NCBI GenBank assembly: GCA_900404475.1
Contig: OUQQ01000201.1
Span: 1-30,068, forward strand
DNA length: 30,068 bases
DNA from: Spongospora subterranea
Lineage: Eukaryota; Endomyxa; Phytomyxea; Plasmodiophorida; Plasmodiophoridae
Direction: 5' to 3'
How positions within the stretch are numbered: the stretch's first letter is position 1; each line of letters begins with the position of its first letter. Position numbers and translations under genes: made by a program. Below, in pieces: positions 10,092 to 22,692 of this stretch. The notes beneath the pieces are model-generated. The model worked only from the letters and a program-made list of their open reading frames with translations, did not search any database and had not been told where the DNA came from.

Positions 10092-10519
10092 CGATCAATA
10101 GAAAATTCGACATGGAATTCTTCATTGGTCTGCCTAGGCCTGTGCTCGAGTGCCCCCAAGGCCTGCAGACTTCGGGTTGCAGCATCTCCTCGAACGAACA
10201 TCGATTGTAGTTGACGTTAGATGCTGAAGAATGGCTGGAACACTTCGATCGGGTGTGCACTTTAGCGGACACAGATGGCCCCATATCCGACGTGTTCAAC
10301 TTGAGGGAGTTGTTCAACAATCTGGACTCGCAATTGCGATTGCTCAACCTCTTCCATATCGTGCGATGGCACGATGAAGTCGTTAATATCAATGTTGTTT
10401 CTGAGAAGTTGCCGCAACCCTAAGTCTTCAGGCGCTCGAGCAAGGGGCGTCGGCAGACGATTGAAGAATTCCATGTCGAATTTGCGAACTCGTACGAAAG
10501 TGTTACTACGGTTGTTCAA
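10092..10519. pseudogene. Inverted pair of related, decayed coding sequences
   Basis: Reading minus from 10519 to 10262 gives an 85-codon frame that is coding-like and contains KFDMEFFNRLPTPLA and DLGLRQLLRNN. Reading plus from about 10105, a related but frame-broken copy gives KFDMEFF then DFGLQHLLERTS in another frame. The DNA arms (10104-10190 and the complement of 10412-10488) share long blocks, including AAATTCGACATGGAATTCTT. The copies face each other tail to tail. The protein matches nothing I recognise; it may come from a mobile element or a lineage-specific gene family. Confidence 0.5.
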
Positions 10520-10619
10520 CGGTGACTACAGTCTGCCACCACCCTTGCTGGTTTTTCGGTTTCGCGAGAAGGTGAAGCGGATTGTTATGAAGTTCTCAAC
10601 ATTTGTATTTCGCTAATTG

Positions 10620-10991
10620 TATTGATACATGGGACGAACGACTACACGACACGGTAAAAGTCCAAGTAAAATGTGAGGGCCGAGGTTCAATGACCCTCAA
10701 CCCTGGTTTGAAGATGTACAGTACGACTTGACTTGACCTGCACACCGGACAGTGGATATTGCCCTGATCATCGGTGCCCGTCACACACGCTCATCGAATG
10801 GCGACACCATGGCGACACCACTCACCAGGGTCATGATACCGGCAGAGTCATAGGGTTATGACTGGACTGGAGCAGGAGATGGCAGAGGCCACAACCGGCT
10901 GATCTATGGTCATAGCGCATGGCGATAGACTTGGATGGCAAATTTGAGGTTCGAAATCAATTCACCCGGTATATCTGTTTGTCACAGTGTT
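10620..10991. other. 3' flank of RING gene; no gene seen
   Basis: There is no supported coding sequence. A tandem doublet of ATGGCGACACC lies at about 10798-10819. The GACACCACTCA word at the end of that doublet is shared with the termini of the foldback element near 16 kb. A 62-codon minus ORF (10784 to 10596) with one CPVC is too weak to call. Confidence 0.35.
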
Positions 10992-13465
10992 TTATTGTTG
11001 TTCTGCGTTATTCGGTGGGTCGTTTTGTGCCTGAATACATGTGTTGATGATGGCGTTGCCTGCTTCGGCCATGGGCTCAATCAGCCATCTATATTGCTCC
11101 ACGATCCGCCTAACCAGGTCGTTCTTGGTGATGCCCGTCGTGATTGGGGCGCCACGTTCATGGCCACATACAGGGCAGGCCTGTACTTCGGGGATACAGG
11201 TCTGGCAACATGTATGGCCACATGGCGAAAATATATATGGGTCGTTCAATTGACTGAAACAAACTGAACACGTCAGACCTACAACAGAATTTGCTATTTC
11301 AGTTAGGGATTGGCAGAAATCTCAAATTTGTAAAGCAGCAACCCAAACTTTGTGAGCAGTAAATCGGTGAAAGGGAGAGGTTATAGTACAATACCAGTGT
11401 GGAGTCCATCTGTCACTTTATTGCACTGATAAACACATTCCTTGATCTTATTGAACACCTGAATGATCGTCTGTTTTTGTTCCTGAAAATTGTGATTCAG
11501 GCGGTCGAGACGCCATTGCTCAGAGGCTCGTTCGCGGTCCAACGCAGCCTGGCTTTGTTTGCATTTGTTTTCAACCACAGCCAACTATAACAACAATGCG
11601 TCAACTCTTGCGTTTACTCCACCATCATAACATCAATTCCATCGTAAAGCTGATCAAACCTTTCAGACAAAATGTGAGATCAACTGTCCCATCACCTTAT
11701 TCTTCAGTTTCTCGTTGTGCTGCCGTTGCTTGGTCAACCTCTTCTGGATCAAAATCGCTGACTCGTACGACCTATATCACGACATTAGAACATAGGCCCC
11801 ATATTCTATCCATCTTAAAACAAATCACTCGTCTAATTTCTGTTTGGAATCGGCAATGTTTTGGGACAGCTCCTTCTCAGTATCGTCCTCGATCTTGGCC
11901 AATCGCTCAATCTGCTCTTTGGCTTTGCGGTCGTTGTGCTCGACCAGGGCCTGGTCAGTCTCGTCCTCGATCGCGCCCATCTGCGATTCCAGCTCGTGGA
12001 CCTGGCGCTGTTGCTCCCTGATTTTGTCCTGGAGTATGGCGACCTGTCCAGATCCACTCCCGTCAATCACGGCGCCATCATGTACAATTACCCCAGAAGT
12101 GTCCCCAAATGATCTATCGCTGTCATTGAACTCTTCTTTAACAACCGCGTCACGAGCGACAAATCGTCGTTTTATCTCTTGAACCGCCTGATTTGCGACT
12201 TTCTCAAATTTCGAATGAGAAATTGCTTTTGTTGTCCGCTGATCGATCGACGTCGGTGATGTTTGCTGAACTTTTGTCGACCTGGATCGTTGACCCCGAT
12301 CAAGAGAGACAGATCTTCGTGGTGAACGTATTTTCGTCAATCGCCCGGTTCTAACATGATTTGCTCGGGATTTGGCGATCTGGTTATCGACCTGCGTTGG
12401 GAAATCGGTGACCGTTTCGAGTTCAAAACACATCGAAATTCCCGTTTCCCATGGCCCCCGGTTCCACCCCCCACCCGTTTCTCAATTTACCTTCTGTTCG
12501 TGATCAAGATCCTGTCGCAGCTGCAGTTGTGTGATCTTGTATTGCTCCTGCAGATCCCTGATATTCGCCTCGTGCTGTTCAGCCATCCCCACGTTCACCG
12601 TCTTCAGTTCCGCGATCCGATGCTCCAGCTCCTTGACACATTCCTTCAGTTTCTCCGTCTCCCCAATCCACGACAAAATCGCATTGAACTTCTTCGTGTA
12701 GAGATCAATGGCTCTACACGATTTCGAATCCCCCTTTCATCAGTGCACACAATCCTGCTCGAAAACTCAATTTACCTGGTGAGGGCAACAGAAGTCTGAG
12801 CAGCGTCGGTCTCGCTAGACCTTGCCAGGTCCTTCATCTGCTCGTGTAATCGTGCCTGGAACGCCTCTTTCATCCAGCTAGCCCGTCTGGTCATATTCTC
12901 TTGTAGCAGTTGCCGATGCTCGCTCAAAGGCTAAGTACGCCAATCAGTCTCAACATCAACAGCTCGATACGCCATCTTACAATCGACCGATTGGACAGCA
13001 CCAACAGCGAATCGTCGTTCTCCACATCGTTGAACTATAAAAACTTAATGATTATTGCCGGGAATATGGCGTTAAATCTACGCATTACACGAGGAATGTT
13101 GTATGAAAACGGGGGTATTGGGGTCAAACTGGAACTTTGCTTCGGCAAGGAAATTTTGGCAGTTGGAGGCCTAGGACTTCGAAACCCTAATGTTAGACTT
13201 TGAGAACAATGGCGAAAAAATGAGGATGAAACAGACCAGCTACGGTTCGTGGAGTATTTGGAGGACCAGGAACCTCGTGCTGAACGAACGGCATTGAGAT
13301 GGGAATAATGTCGGGATTTTCATGAGCGGCTGCCAGATCGGGATCGTTGAATGCTACGTGGCCAGACCCAAATCCTTCATATTTCACGCCGTAATTTTCA
13401 AAGAGTTTCAGTTGATCTTTTAAAAGGAAGTTGGACGTCCGAGGAGAGTGCTGGTGTGATGACAT
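10992..13465 (-). CDS. Coiled-coil RING-finger protein, putative E3 ubiquitin ligase
   Basis: Nine exons: complement(10992..11278, 11395..11584, 11696..11771, 11829..12391, 12491..12713, 12776..12930, 12981..13034, 13136..13186, 13244..13465), 606 aa. All junctions are GT-AG and phases agree; exons 1-3 are less certain than the rest. Residues 1-74 are a polar N-terminus starting MSSHQHSPRTSN. Residues ~110-240 and ~330-500 are Glu/Gln/Lys-rich coiled coils. A C3HC4 RING follows with Cys515, Cys518, Cys531, His533, Cys536, Cys539, Cys546 and Cys549. About 57 residues follow the RING. The layout fits a self-associating RING E3 ligase; no substrate can be named. It lies 88 bp downstream of the ATP synthase beta gene on the same strand. 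Confidence 0.8.
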
Positions 13466-13553
13466 TGGCGCTACGATCGAGTACCACGATTGTTAAAGCC
13501 TGAACTATTGCTGGTCACAGATCGGTTTTCTGTATTACAACAAAATCTAGAAC

Positions 13554-15416
<1,863 letters not shown>

Positions 15417-15638
15417 CGATACGAAGTTGCGGTGATTTACTTCATTCTTGTCTTAGCAAATTAGACGATCGATGGACATGGCCAATGCAGCAGCACGCCA
15501 TTGCACTGCGATCCAACTTTGGCCCATGGCCTTGGCCAGCGACATGGTTAATGCAGTAATCACCACCCAGCTTGGCTTTTGGTCCATCGATCGTCTGATT
15601 TGCTAAGACAAGAATGAAGTAACCGCAACTTCGTATCG
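15417..15638. repeat. Foldback element with ~56-bp inverted arms
   Basis: The left arm, 15417-15476, and right arm, 15583-15638, are reverse complements over almost their full length (about two substitutions and a 4-base indel). Both end in CGATACGAAGTTGCGGT and its complement. The 106-bp centre holds further short inverted words around CAATGCAG/CTGCATTA. It has no coding capacity. It may be a MITE/foldback transposon copy or a structured RNA source. I found no clear target-site duplication. Confidence 0.75.
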
Positions 15639-15983
15639 GAATCACTATCATCGGTGAAACGTCAGGGAGCCCTGACCCAGTCTGACAGTACGTTGGCGCT
15701 ACGGACGGCGTCGTTCAGGGTTCAAAACTGTTTCGCGCATCCGGGTTTAGCAACTGTTTCGCACACGCCCTTGCTTTTTCAAATACAACACCGTTTTGAT
15801 CATAAGACCATTGTGGTATATTCAAACAGGACACCATTCAGACGGAAACGGCCTGTTATTCCCTGACTAGGCCTATTCCAAATGTTGACCGGGAAGGGCT
15901 GAACTGTCAAGGGCATTCAGAAATAAACAGATTGAGTTTGAGAATGCCCCGCGTCTTGGTATAGCGAAGGTATACTGTAAAAC

Positions 15984-16347
15984 TATGGGTGACACCACTC
16001 ATTCAAGAATCGGGGGATTTAGATGAGTCCCGACCAGACTTCGTATTTGACCATCATTCAGTTTTCAGATTTCCTTGCCATTATATCGTTTCCTAAAGGG
16101 ATCTCTACGACACATTAGAGAAACTTTATTTCATCCATCTCTTACCCTTTTAGCTGATTCGATGTTGGCTTCGCCTTTTCGATTAGGCTTGGTGGGTTTG
16201 AAAGTGTTTCTTATGTGTCGTAGAGATTCCTTTAGGCTGAAACTGAAGGATGGTTAATATAAGAAAAACGTTTAATGGATACGAAGTCTGGTCGGGACTC
16301 ATCTAGATCCCCCGATTCATGTTCCTTGATCTGAGTGGTGTCACCAC
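15984..16347. mobile_element. MITE-like foldback element
   Basis: The outer arms, about 15987-16046 and 16279-16346, are reverse complements (GGTGACACCACTCA ... CCGACCAGACTTCGTAT) with one ~8-bp insertion in the right arm. A second inner pair, 16091-16125 and 16204-16236 (ATCTCTACGACACAT core), continues the palindrome towards a centre near 16165. AAAAC flanks both sides (15979-15983 and 16348-16352), a candidate 5-bp target-site duplication. No ORF lies inside, so any transposition would be non-autonomous. Near-palindromy over ~360 bp is typical of foldback MITEs. Confidence 0.65.
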
Positions 16348-16732
16348 AAAACGTTGTCCAAAAAGGTGTCGGTTTGGCGTCTGAACCTGTTTCCTTCCCT
16401 CTGTCATAAGGTTGTAGTTGATTTGGGTTCAATATCAGAATATCGTGGGAGTTTCCTCAATATTCATGATCCATCAATGCAAAAAAGCCACAAAGGATTT
16501 CCATCAGGCTTTGGCGACGTGCCCATATATTGGTGTTTTGCACAAAAAACCTGTCGTTATTAGAAAGATCGACCAGACTCTTTGTGAGAAGCTCAACGCA
16601 ACTGATTATAGTGCCATTACCACTTTTCGTATTGGTGATGACAATGCGACGGGGAGCGGGGACAATCTGGGGCTATTCCAGCATCGATCATTGCCATACT
16701 GTTCACCATCCACGACCGATATTCATCGCCTG

Positions 16733-17377
16733 CTAGGATCGTATTGCTGCAACAGCATCTCTAATGGAATCAGGTGCTGTAATAAAGCCAGATCCATCAC
16801 CTTAACTAGTAAACCAAAGGATACTCCTGTTATGGGCTCGCAAAATCAGGATTCCCCTACTTTCTTGAAGAAACCAACTCGAGAATCGTGTTTTTTAAAG
16901 GTTCTAAACTTACGTCGATTAGTGAAATTGTAAATGATCAGATCTAGAAATCGGGGTAACAAATTGGAGATGAGCCAACCGATCATTCGTTCATCTCGAT
17001 TCGGGTAGTGATGATGGGCGTTTTCCTTGAGCGGTTTCGCTGGTTTTGACGCTCTCTCTGAGACATCGCACTTGGTGAAGACCATCGCCAAAACCCAGCT
17101 TGATCTGTCCCCCAATATTCATGACCGTTTATGGGGCAGTACAGAATGCACAATTCCCCGAATATCAAGGAGGCTATTTCCAATACCGGAAAGGGCGGCA
17201 TCAAAATAATTTTGTCAAACCGGCCAAGCAGCGGTCTCTTCTATTGCGGGCGACGAGGTATTGGTCAACATCTTTTACCATGGCGTTAGTCGGAAGTTCC
17301 AAGTCCAGGTCGGTATATTCGACGACGACGATGTCCTGACAGTTCGATCGGCCAAGGACTTGGGTTAGGGTTTTTGA
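16733..17377 (-). CDS. Unrecognised spliced gene (5' end unresolved)
   Basis: Proposed exons are complement(16733..16776, 16914..17104, 17152..17240, 17279..17377), about 140 codons. Phases agree across all joins, one donor is a perfect GTAAGT (after 16914), and third positions favour G/C. The first listed exon has no ATG. A minus ATG at 17454 overlaps the AGPS start but does not join in phase. Notable segments are DIVVVEYTDLDLELPTNAM, GRFDKIILMPP, a hydrophobic MIGWLISNLLPRFLDLIIYN and the ending PDSIRDAVAAIRS. I do not recognise a family; the GRFDKIIL string alone is not enough for an AAA ATPase. It is divergent from AGPS. Confidence 0.35.
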
Positions 17378-17452
17378 CTGACGACAGAGTGGCGCCAGCC
17401 AAAGCGCCCAAGGCTTAAGCGGGTTTACCCTGTTAGGCGATCGCCGTCCGTC

Positions 17453-19574
17453 ATGGTCTCCCGATTGAACCAGCTCACGAATCAGATCGCGTCCGGAGAT
17501 GGCGACGACGACGACGTTGGCAAGCGCGATACGATCAGATGGGACGGCTGGGGCTACGACGACACGTTCTTCCACATCATCCCGAATACCGATCTGATTC
17601 GGGTATCGGGACACCGATACGACGTCTCGGGCCTGACCATGCCCAACCTGTTGCCGTTTATGAAATCTCGAGGGGTTTCCCAAACAGCCACTGCCAACGA
17701 CGTTGTCGATATCAATCAGGTCGCGATTCCGTTTTCCGTTTCAAATGACGATTTCGTGGCGTCGTTGCCGGCGAGCATCATCGTTGATCTATCGCCGGCG
17801 TGTCGAATCCGACACAGCCATGGCCATTCGCTGCAGGAGATCTACAACCTACGGAAGGGATTGGTCGAACGGGTCCCCGACTCGGTGGCGTACGTCAATA
17901 GCGAGTCCGATGTCAAGGAACTGATATCTCGAGCCACACAACACGTACGTTTTCGGGGCGAGGTTGGGTGTCGCCCCCACCTTGATAGGATCGCCCATCA
18001 TTATATATTGAACGACGACCTGACAATGACGCTGTGTGTTTCCAGAGCGTCGTTCTGATTCCGTTCGGGGGCGGTACGTCCGTTTCCCAGGCGCTGAAGT
18101 GCAATCCGAACGAATCGCGACACATCTGCAGTGTCGACCTGAGCCAGATGAACTCGGTACTGTGGGTCGACAAAGAGAATCTGACGGCAGAGGTGCAGTG
18201 TGGCGCCATCGGACCTGAAATCGGTACCGTTGGTTTTCCGTTGGTCTGGGTCGCCGCCTCGATACTCATTGTTTCTTGTGGGTAGAGCGAGTGTTGTCGC
18301 AGAATGGGTTGTGTTTAGGACACGAACCCGATTCCCACGAGTTCTCAACGCTGGGCGGATGGATCGCCACACGCGCCTCAGGAATGAAGAAGAACGCCTA
18401 TGGCAATATCGAGGACATCGTCCTGCGAATCACGTGCATCACGCCCAGCGGGGTCCTCGAAGAATTCGGCCGGTGCCCCCGTCAATCGACCGGCCCCGAT
18501 ATCAAACAGCTCGTGCTCGGGAGCGAAGGCATATTGGGAATCATCACATCCGCTGTCCTACGGGTTCGCCCCCTTCCTGTCTCCACCGAATACGCTTCGC
18601 TAATATTTCCGGATTTCGCGAGGTTCGTTCGGCGATAAAATGTGTTTTTGTTTCTTGTGTTCAATCAGTCATTACAGTGGTGTGGCGTTCATGCGGCAGG
18701 TATCGCGGCAGCGCGTCGCTCCCGCATCGATCCGGCTTGTGGACAACGAGCAGTTTCAGTTCGGCAACGCGATCAAACCTGAGGAGAAGCGGTCGTGGGT
18801 CAATGCCCGATTTCAGGATTCGTTCAGGAAGTGGATCATCACCAAGCTGGGCTACGACCTGAAACAGATTGTCGCCTGCACCATATTGTTCGAAGGGAAT
18901 TCCTCAGAAATCCGTCGACAGAAGTGGAGGATCTTATCGATCGGTTGGGAGTTCGGCGGTCGCTCTGCTGGTAGTGATGCCGGTCGTCGTGGATATCGTC
19001 TCACCTTCCTTATCGCCTACATACGCGATTTTACCTTGTCATTGTACGTGTGGATGGCGTCATTGCCGCCCTGGTCAACAACTAACCGATGGTTCAGGGG
19101 GTTGTTGGCCGAATCCTTCGAGACGTCGGTGGAATGGGATCGCGTCGTGAGCCTGTGCGACAACGTCAAGAAACGGATCAAACAGTCGTGTGATGATGCC
19201 GGGGCGTTGATCCCACCATTCATCTCGTGTCGTGTCACCCAGGTATACGACACCGGCGCCTGTATCTACTTCTATTTCGGATTGGTTCCCGACGGGGTCG
19301 ACAACCCTGTCGAAGCGTTTACCAAGATCGAACACGAGGCCAGACAAGAGGTATTATCGAGCACTATGTGGTTTTGAATGTTGATCGCTTACGCGATCGG
19401 CGTGATCAGGTGCTGAGATCGGGGGGATCGTTATCGCATCATCACGGTGTCGGTCAAATTCGAAAACAGTTCATGGGTCAGGTGACAAGCGCGGCGTCGT
19501 TATCCTTACTGAAAGCCGTCAAGCGTCAAGTTGATCCATCGAATGTGTTCGCTGTTGGCAATCTGGTTGACTAG
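17453..19574 (+). CDS. AGPS: Alkylglycerone-phosphate synthase (peroxisomal ether-lipid synthesis)
   Basis: This FAD enzyme swaps the acyl chain of acyl-DHAP for a fatty alcohol, the first ether-bond step of plasmalogen synthesis. Exons: 17453-17944, 18046-18223, 18286-18622, 18678-19043, 19098-19350 and 19410-19574; 596 aa, all phases consistent. The FAD-binding loop PFGGGTSVS is at 170-178. Other strong family blocks are [56 protein letters not shown] and the active-site His552-His553-His554 (SLSHHHGVG). RLNQLTNQI at residues 4-12 resembles a PTS2 nonapeptide with an imperfect end, fitting peroxisomal import. It is somewhat shorter than human AGPS (658 aa), mostly at the N-terminus. A palindromic GGCGATCGCC lies just upstream (17437-17446). 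Confidence 0.95.
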
Positions 19575-20472
19575 GTGTCCAACTGGTTTTTCCACCAATT
19601 GTTTGTTGCGTGATTTGATGTGATGAACAATACACGATTGATGCAATGAAAGAAAGTGGAGGTGTGTCCTGTGACATCAAAGATGCTCTTGCAATTGGGT
19701 GGTCCCTGATCGATCAGGTCCAACACTCAAAAAACAACCGTAAACTCGTCGGCAAATACAAGTCAGACGTTATTGAACCGCCCATTGAAGAATGCCCCTA
19801 AACCCTGGCACATCTTCAACTGGGGATTATGGGTTCGAGACCTGTTGTGGAGAATATATGTTCGAAAAACATCAGCGAACAGCGTTATCCACATTAAGTC
19901 GTCGTTGATCGATATTCGCGAAAACGTCGCCAGCGGGACATGAACTCGGGTCTTCCGATCATTACTTCTTCACTCAGGGGAGTCCATGTCAAACGGAACG
20001 GCTTCAATAATGTAAACATCAACTGACCCCCCATGTTCACCGCTCTCTCGCTTGCCCGTTGCTCAACCGGAGCACTCCGCCCGTTCCAAGGTCTGTTCCA
20101 TTGCAATGGACATCTCTGTCACGATCTGAGGTGCGGAAGTGGTCCATCAGCACACTCGTCTGTGATATCCATCCCTCATGGCAACCGATACTCTCCAGTT
20201 TATGAGCATCGCGGTCTTTGCCGGCATGGGTTCCCTGCATCAGATCAAGCACGGCTGCCCGCGGGGCGAACCATTCACGCTCACCATCAACAGAGTTTCA
20301 CGGCAACGATAATGACGCAATTTTCGAACTTGATCGTGATGAAATCTGCTTTCGACACGCTGATGGCATGATTGAGGCCGATTATTATGGGGCAGATATT
20401 TCTGGAATATCAGAATCTGGAATCACGATGAGACTATTCAATCCTATTACCGATTATCGTCATAAATTCCAC
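19575..20472. other. Intergenic region with two possible small ORFs
   Basis: Two short + frames have coding-like composition. The frame 19646-19801 encodes 51 aa (start MKESGGVSCDIKDALAIGW). The frame 20178-20312 encodes 44 aa (start MATDTLQFMSIAVFAGM) with GC-rich third positions. A frame from 20033 begins MFTALSLARCSTGALRPF, similar to a mitochondrial presequence, but I could not join it in phase to the later ORF. None matches a known family. They may be exons of one small gene or spurious. Confidence 0.25.
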
Positions 20473-22012
20473 ATGATTCGGTTCAGATGTTTCGTGATGT
20501 TGACTGTTCTGAACCTGTGTCAGAACACCGACGCCGATCCGCCCCTGAGCGGCGCCGCGTTCGCCCAGCGAGGCCTTCGATGGGATCGGCCCCTCCCCGA
20601 AGCGTTCGCCACCTGGCATGGAACCCATAACAGGTTGGTTGTTGGGATGGCGCCATCGGGTTGGTCGTTGACCCGGTCTGTCAGTTACAATTATCAAACC
20701 GTCTCGTCGATCGCCTTTGAGGTTCCCCACAATCAGATCATATCGATAACGGAGCAGTTGGATCTGGGCGTACGATGGATCGAGGTCGATCCGCACATCA
20801 TCGATCTGAACGGCGACCAGCGCCCGACCGCCCTCGTCTGCCATATCGACTCCGAGGGCGCCGCGATCGTTCGTCAGCAGTGCCAGGGGAAATGGAACCA
20901 ATGCCGGCTGCTGGGTATTCGCGATTACGGCGACCAGAGCGGGTGTAATCCAGCCGCCCCGACCTTCCAGCAAACATTGCAGGAGATACGAGCTTGGCTG
21001 AACATGAATCCGCACGAGTTCATTGTACTCCGCTCTGCCCCGTTTTGCAATCCCATTCCACCTGATCAATCTGCTCTCAGATATTGTATATCGACGCCCA
21101 AAGCGATCCGATATTAGATGCGATCATCACGAACGAGCTCGACCCGTCGTCTATTTTCACGCCGTCGAAATTCGATGGCTTTTGGCCAACGGTTCGGCAG
21201 CTGACCAAGGCCGGTTATCGAACACTGATCACGGCCAATACACCTTCGTCGATGGCGTTTGGGCCATTGCCCAATTCGTTGACCAGATTGGAGGCGAATC
21301 TGGCGATCTGCCCATCACCAGGATTGATATGGGGACGGGTATTGGTCGAACGCGATCGGTTTAATGAAGCACGTCGGCTGAGTTGCGCTGGTGTCAGGTT
21401 TATGGCGACGCCACGACGATATTCGCGAACGACACGACCTATTACAAAGGGGTCGATCGGGTTGGCGAAATCACCACCGACGACGTTGGCGTCCTGCAGA
21501 TGTGTGGGATCGTTCCGCTGTTTGACCTGTTCAACTCAACAATCCTCGGGAGATTGCTCTGGTCATGGCGATCAGATCCACCGATTTACACCAATACCCG
21601 ATTATGTGCACAGGTCGGTATTGACGATGGGTGGCGCGTTGTCTCGTGCCAGGACAGGGCGTTCAAGGCCTGTTGGAACCCGTCCAATAACGCTTGGGAT
21701 ATCGGTTCACAGCCGATAATGGCCGATGAACAGACGATCTGCCCGAACGGGTTCATTCCCGGAACTCCAACAGATATTGTGAGCAATGCGAGATTGTTGG
21801 CAGCGATGGCGGTGAAGGGCGTATCGTCGGCCTGGGTGAACTTGTGGTCGGATGAGGCCGGGTGTTGGCAATCGGTAAACGGGCAGGAGGCGGTGTGCGA
21901 CAAGGCGAGGAGTGTGGCGATCAGGGTGAACAGCAACACCAGCTACTATAGGATCGCCTCCCTAGCGATGTATGTTTCGATAACGGTCATGGCGATAATC
22001 GTCATCATATAA
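20473..22012 (+). CDS. PI-PLC X-domain-like phosphodiesterase, secreted or membrane-anchored
   Basis: The exons are 20473-21024, 21081-21338 and 21398-22012 (56- and 59-nt introns, phase 0), 474 aa. Residues 1-~22 form a signal peptide (RCFVMLTVLNLC). The domain shows WHGTHN with His49/His52, then SITEQLDLGVRWIEVD (91-106), CHID with His124, and across the first splice joint HEFIILYIDAQSD. That order matches PLC-like (TIM-barrel) phosphodiesterases with two catalytic histidines. Cysteines are plentiful, as in extracellular proteins, and sequons occur (ANDTT, FNSTI, NSNTS). The last ~21 residues (YRIASLAMYVSITVMAIIVII) are a C-terminal hydrophobic helix, so it is either a type I membrane protein or GPI-processed. 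The substrate is unknown. ATG 20473 is chosen because it opens directly into the signal peptide. Confidence 0.75.
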
Positions 22013-22692
22013 ACACGACACACAAGTTGTGTAGTGATTCCACCAAACAGGTTCAATATCGACAACACCATTACCCCAATCATCACAAACAATATCAACA
22101 ACACCTTTACCGACCGTCTTCTCCCTGTACGAACAGAATCATTTTCCCGAATGACTTTCACTCTTTCTTTACGTCATTAGAGCCCATAGGACCACAGCAG
22201 TTTATTGTGATTACTGATATCGACAATCAGCGAACCTGATGACGGTTTGGCGCCAACAATAACATGGAGCGGTGTTGATCATAATTGTTGAGGTCATGAT
22301 TCACCCTTCAATGACGGAATATTCATGGCTGGCAACACCTGTTAGGACACCCTGGATCTACCTTTATGCTGTTTTTATTATGAAGAATAGCGCGGACCAA
22401 GAAAACGACTGGATCTTGTCCCTGTCTACAGTAAAGGACATCCGTTGACCAACGGCGCACGTTGGCACAATCGGACGTTAAAACAGTGTGTTGATGAAGA
22501 ATGACCCGGTGATGAACGACAGGGGCCCCCACTCTATTGCTGTGTACAGTGTACACAGCGGATATACTGCTACAGCGCAGCCGTTGCTTCAACTGCGCAA
22601 TTTGTTAAATCCCGCACAGGCCAAGGTACTGTACAATAATTACGTGACCAAACAAGTGGTTCATCGATCAAAACGCTTTTGCAGAGCCAGTT
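22013..22692. other. Intergenic region with palindromic site
   Basis: No gene is supported. The stretch is the 3' flank of the PLC-like gene and the 5' flank of the + gene at 22693. Weak open frames on both strands (22027-22239 +, 22488-22766 +, 22592-22323 -) lack coding bias. It holds the perfect palindrome described separately. Confidence 0.4.
22539..22559. promoter_or_regulatory. Perfect 10-bp-arm palindrome, candidate binding site
   Basis: GCTGTGTACA-G-TGTACACAGC has perfect 10-bp arms around one central base. It lies about 134 bp before the ATG of the membrane-protein gene at 22693. Such symmetry suits a dimeric transcription factor, but nothing else supports that. Confidence 0.35.

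Noticed and set aside
12910..13203. + strand ORF of 97 codons
   Set aside because: It overlaps introns and exons of the RING gene in antisense and has no coding bias.
17152..17240. AAA ATPase second region of homology (GRFDKIIL)
   Set aside because: The string is suggestive, but no Walker A or B motif is found in the neighbouring exons.
19831..19842. tRNA T-arm-like GGGTTCGAGACC
   Set aside because: No matching T-stem, anticodon arm or acceptor stem could be folded around it.
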